From Bog-756 sp963977795 (lineage in GTDB: Bacteria > Actinomycetota > Acidimicrobiia > Acidimicrobiales > RAAP-2), in NCBI GenBank assembly GCA_963977795.1, contig CAXBRB010000180.1:1-5814 (forward strand): DNA of 5,814 bases, given 5' to 3'. This document shows positions 5,431 to 5,814 of the stretch, one piece after another (within the stretch, counting starts at the first letter, position 1; each line of letters opens with the position of its first letter). The notes beneath the pieces are model-generated. The model did no database searches and was not told where the DNA came from. It was given only the letters and a program-made list of their open reading frames with translations. A program made the position numbers and the translations under genes.

Positions 5431-5814
5431 TTGAACAGATCTCAACTCGTCCAGACGGTGTCCGACCGCACGGGAGTGCGACGGAGGATCGTCGAAGATG
5501 TGGTGGGTGTGCTGTTCGACGAAGTGGTCGCCGAGGTTCGTTCTGGACGCAAGGTGACGGTGGTCGGCTTCGGAGCATTCCAGCCGGTGGCCCGAGCGGA
5601 GCGGACAGGGCGAAATCCGCGGACTGGTGCAGTGGTACCGATCCCGGCGTCTATCGGTGTTCGGTTCTCCACCGGTTCGACGTTCAAGTCGGCATTGAAC
5701 CCCAAGGAGGAAGTACCTATGGCAGCAACGAGGCCAGCGGCCAAGAAGACCGCAGCCAAGAAGGCTCCGGCCAAGAAGACCGCAGCCAAGAAGGCTCCGG
5801 CCAAGAAGACCGCA
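5431..5814 (+). CDS. hup: HU-family nucleoid protein with lysine/alanine-rich C-terminal tail (partial at right edge)
   Basis: 128 codons are visible before the window ends. Residues 1-91 form a full HU/IHF domain: MNRSQLVQTVSDRTG, then VEDVVGVLFDEVVAEVRSGRKVTVVGFGAFQ, then the DNA-grasping arm RAERTGRNPRTGAVVPIPAS and the closing strand/helix VRFSTGSTFKSALN. After NPKEEVP comes a basic tail MAATRPAAKKTAAKKAPAKK repeated to the edge, resembling eukaryotic histone H1 and the tail of mycobacterial HupB. HU dimers bend and compact DNA without much sequence preference, and such tails add DNA binding and crowding. It starts at TTG with a strong ribosome-binding site. Codon use is looser (GTT, CGT, TCT, GGA appear often) than in the neighbouring genes. 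A second strong ribosome-binding site lies inside the gene, before the in-frame Met97. The tail length is unknown because the gene is cut. Confidence 0.93.
   Translation, partial: MNRSQLVQTVSDRTGVRRRIVEDVVGVLFDEVVAEVRSGRKVTVVGFGAFQPVARAERTGRNPRTGAVVPIPASIGVRFSTGSTFKSALNPKEEVPMAATRPAAKKTAAKKAPAKKTAAKKAPAKKTA
5704..5721 (+). promoter_or_regulatory. Internal Shine-Dalgarno and in-frame ATG inside the HU gene
   Basis: AAGGAGG at 5704-5710 is a near-perfect anti-16S complement and lies 8 nt before the in-frame ATG at 5719. It sits exactly at the junction of the HU domain and the basic tail. Initiation here would make a free peptide starting MAATRPAAKKTA. The same bases encode Pro-Lys-Glu-Glu of the linker, so the match may be coincidental. 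Confidence 0.4.
5738..5814 (+). repeat. 30-bp perfect tandem repeat encoding the Ala-Lys-rich tail of HU
   Basis: The 30 bases at 5741-5770 recur identically at 5771-5800 and partly at 5801-5814; matching starts at 5738. Each unit encodes ten residues of the type AKKTAAKKAP and is itself two imperfect 15-bp halves. Identity at synonymous positions suggests recent duplication or slippage. The array continues past the window. Confidence 0.92.

Noticed and set aside
5168..5434. 88-codon plus-strand frame whose TGA overlaps the HU TTG start (with an inner ATG at 5327)
   Set aside because: The overlap would allow translational coupling, but codon use shows no GC bias, no motif is recognisable, the Arg-rich stretch looks like a frame artefact, and no ribosome-binding site precedes either start.

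Overview
This is a very GC-rich chromosomal window with strongly GC-biased third codon positions. A pafB-pafC pair (a WYL-domain regulator pair typical of actinobacteria) and an HU protein with a lysine/alanine-rich, histone-H1-like tail point to an actinobacterium. The style of the proteins suggests an Acidimicrobiia-like lineage, but that is an impression and not a proof.

Layout. On the minus strand, 1-352 is the N-terminal part of a membrane protein of the CtaG (cytochrome c oxidase assembly) type that runs off the left edge. A 38-bp divergent gap holds a good promoter for a probably leaderless pafB. pafB (391-1359) and pafC (1356-2309) overlap by ATGA and form one operon. A 137-bp spacer with a perfect 9-bp hairpin follows. 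Next is a MobF/TrwC-type conjugative relaxase (2447-3673) that has the catalytic Tyr/His centre but ends before any helicase domain. Converging on it, with only 16 bp between stops, is a VirD4/TraG-like coupling ATPase (3690-5141, minus). A 289-bp, less GC-rich divergent intergenic region separates the ATPase from an HU-family gene (TTG start at 5431) that runs off the right edge inside 30-bp tandem repeats.

How the genes fit together. PafB and PafC are known in mycobacteria to act together as the activator of the RecA/LexA-independent DNA-damage response. The relaxase and coupling ATPase are the two core DNA-processing parts of conjugation (nicking/covalent attachment, and energising transfer). 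No T4SS channel gene, integrase or entry-exclusion gene is visible, and the relaxase is helicase-less. The pair therefore looks like either the edge of an integrative/mobilizable element or a stripped-down, possibly domesticated DNA-transfer module beside housekeeping genes. The HU gene supplies nucleoid packaging. It is less GC-biased than its neighbours and carries a strong internal ribosome-binding site that could yield the basic tail as a separate peptide.
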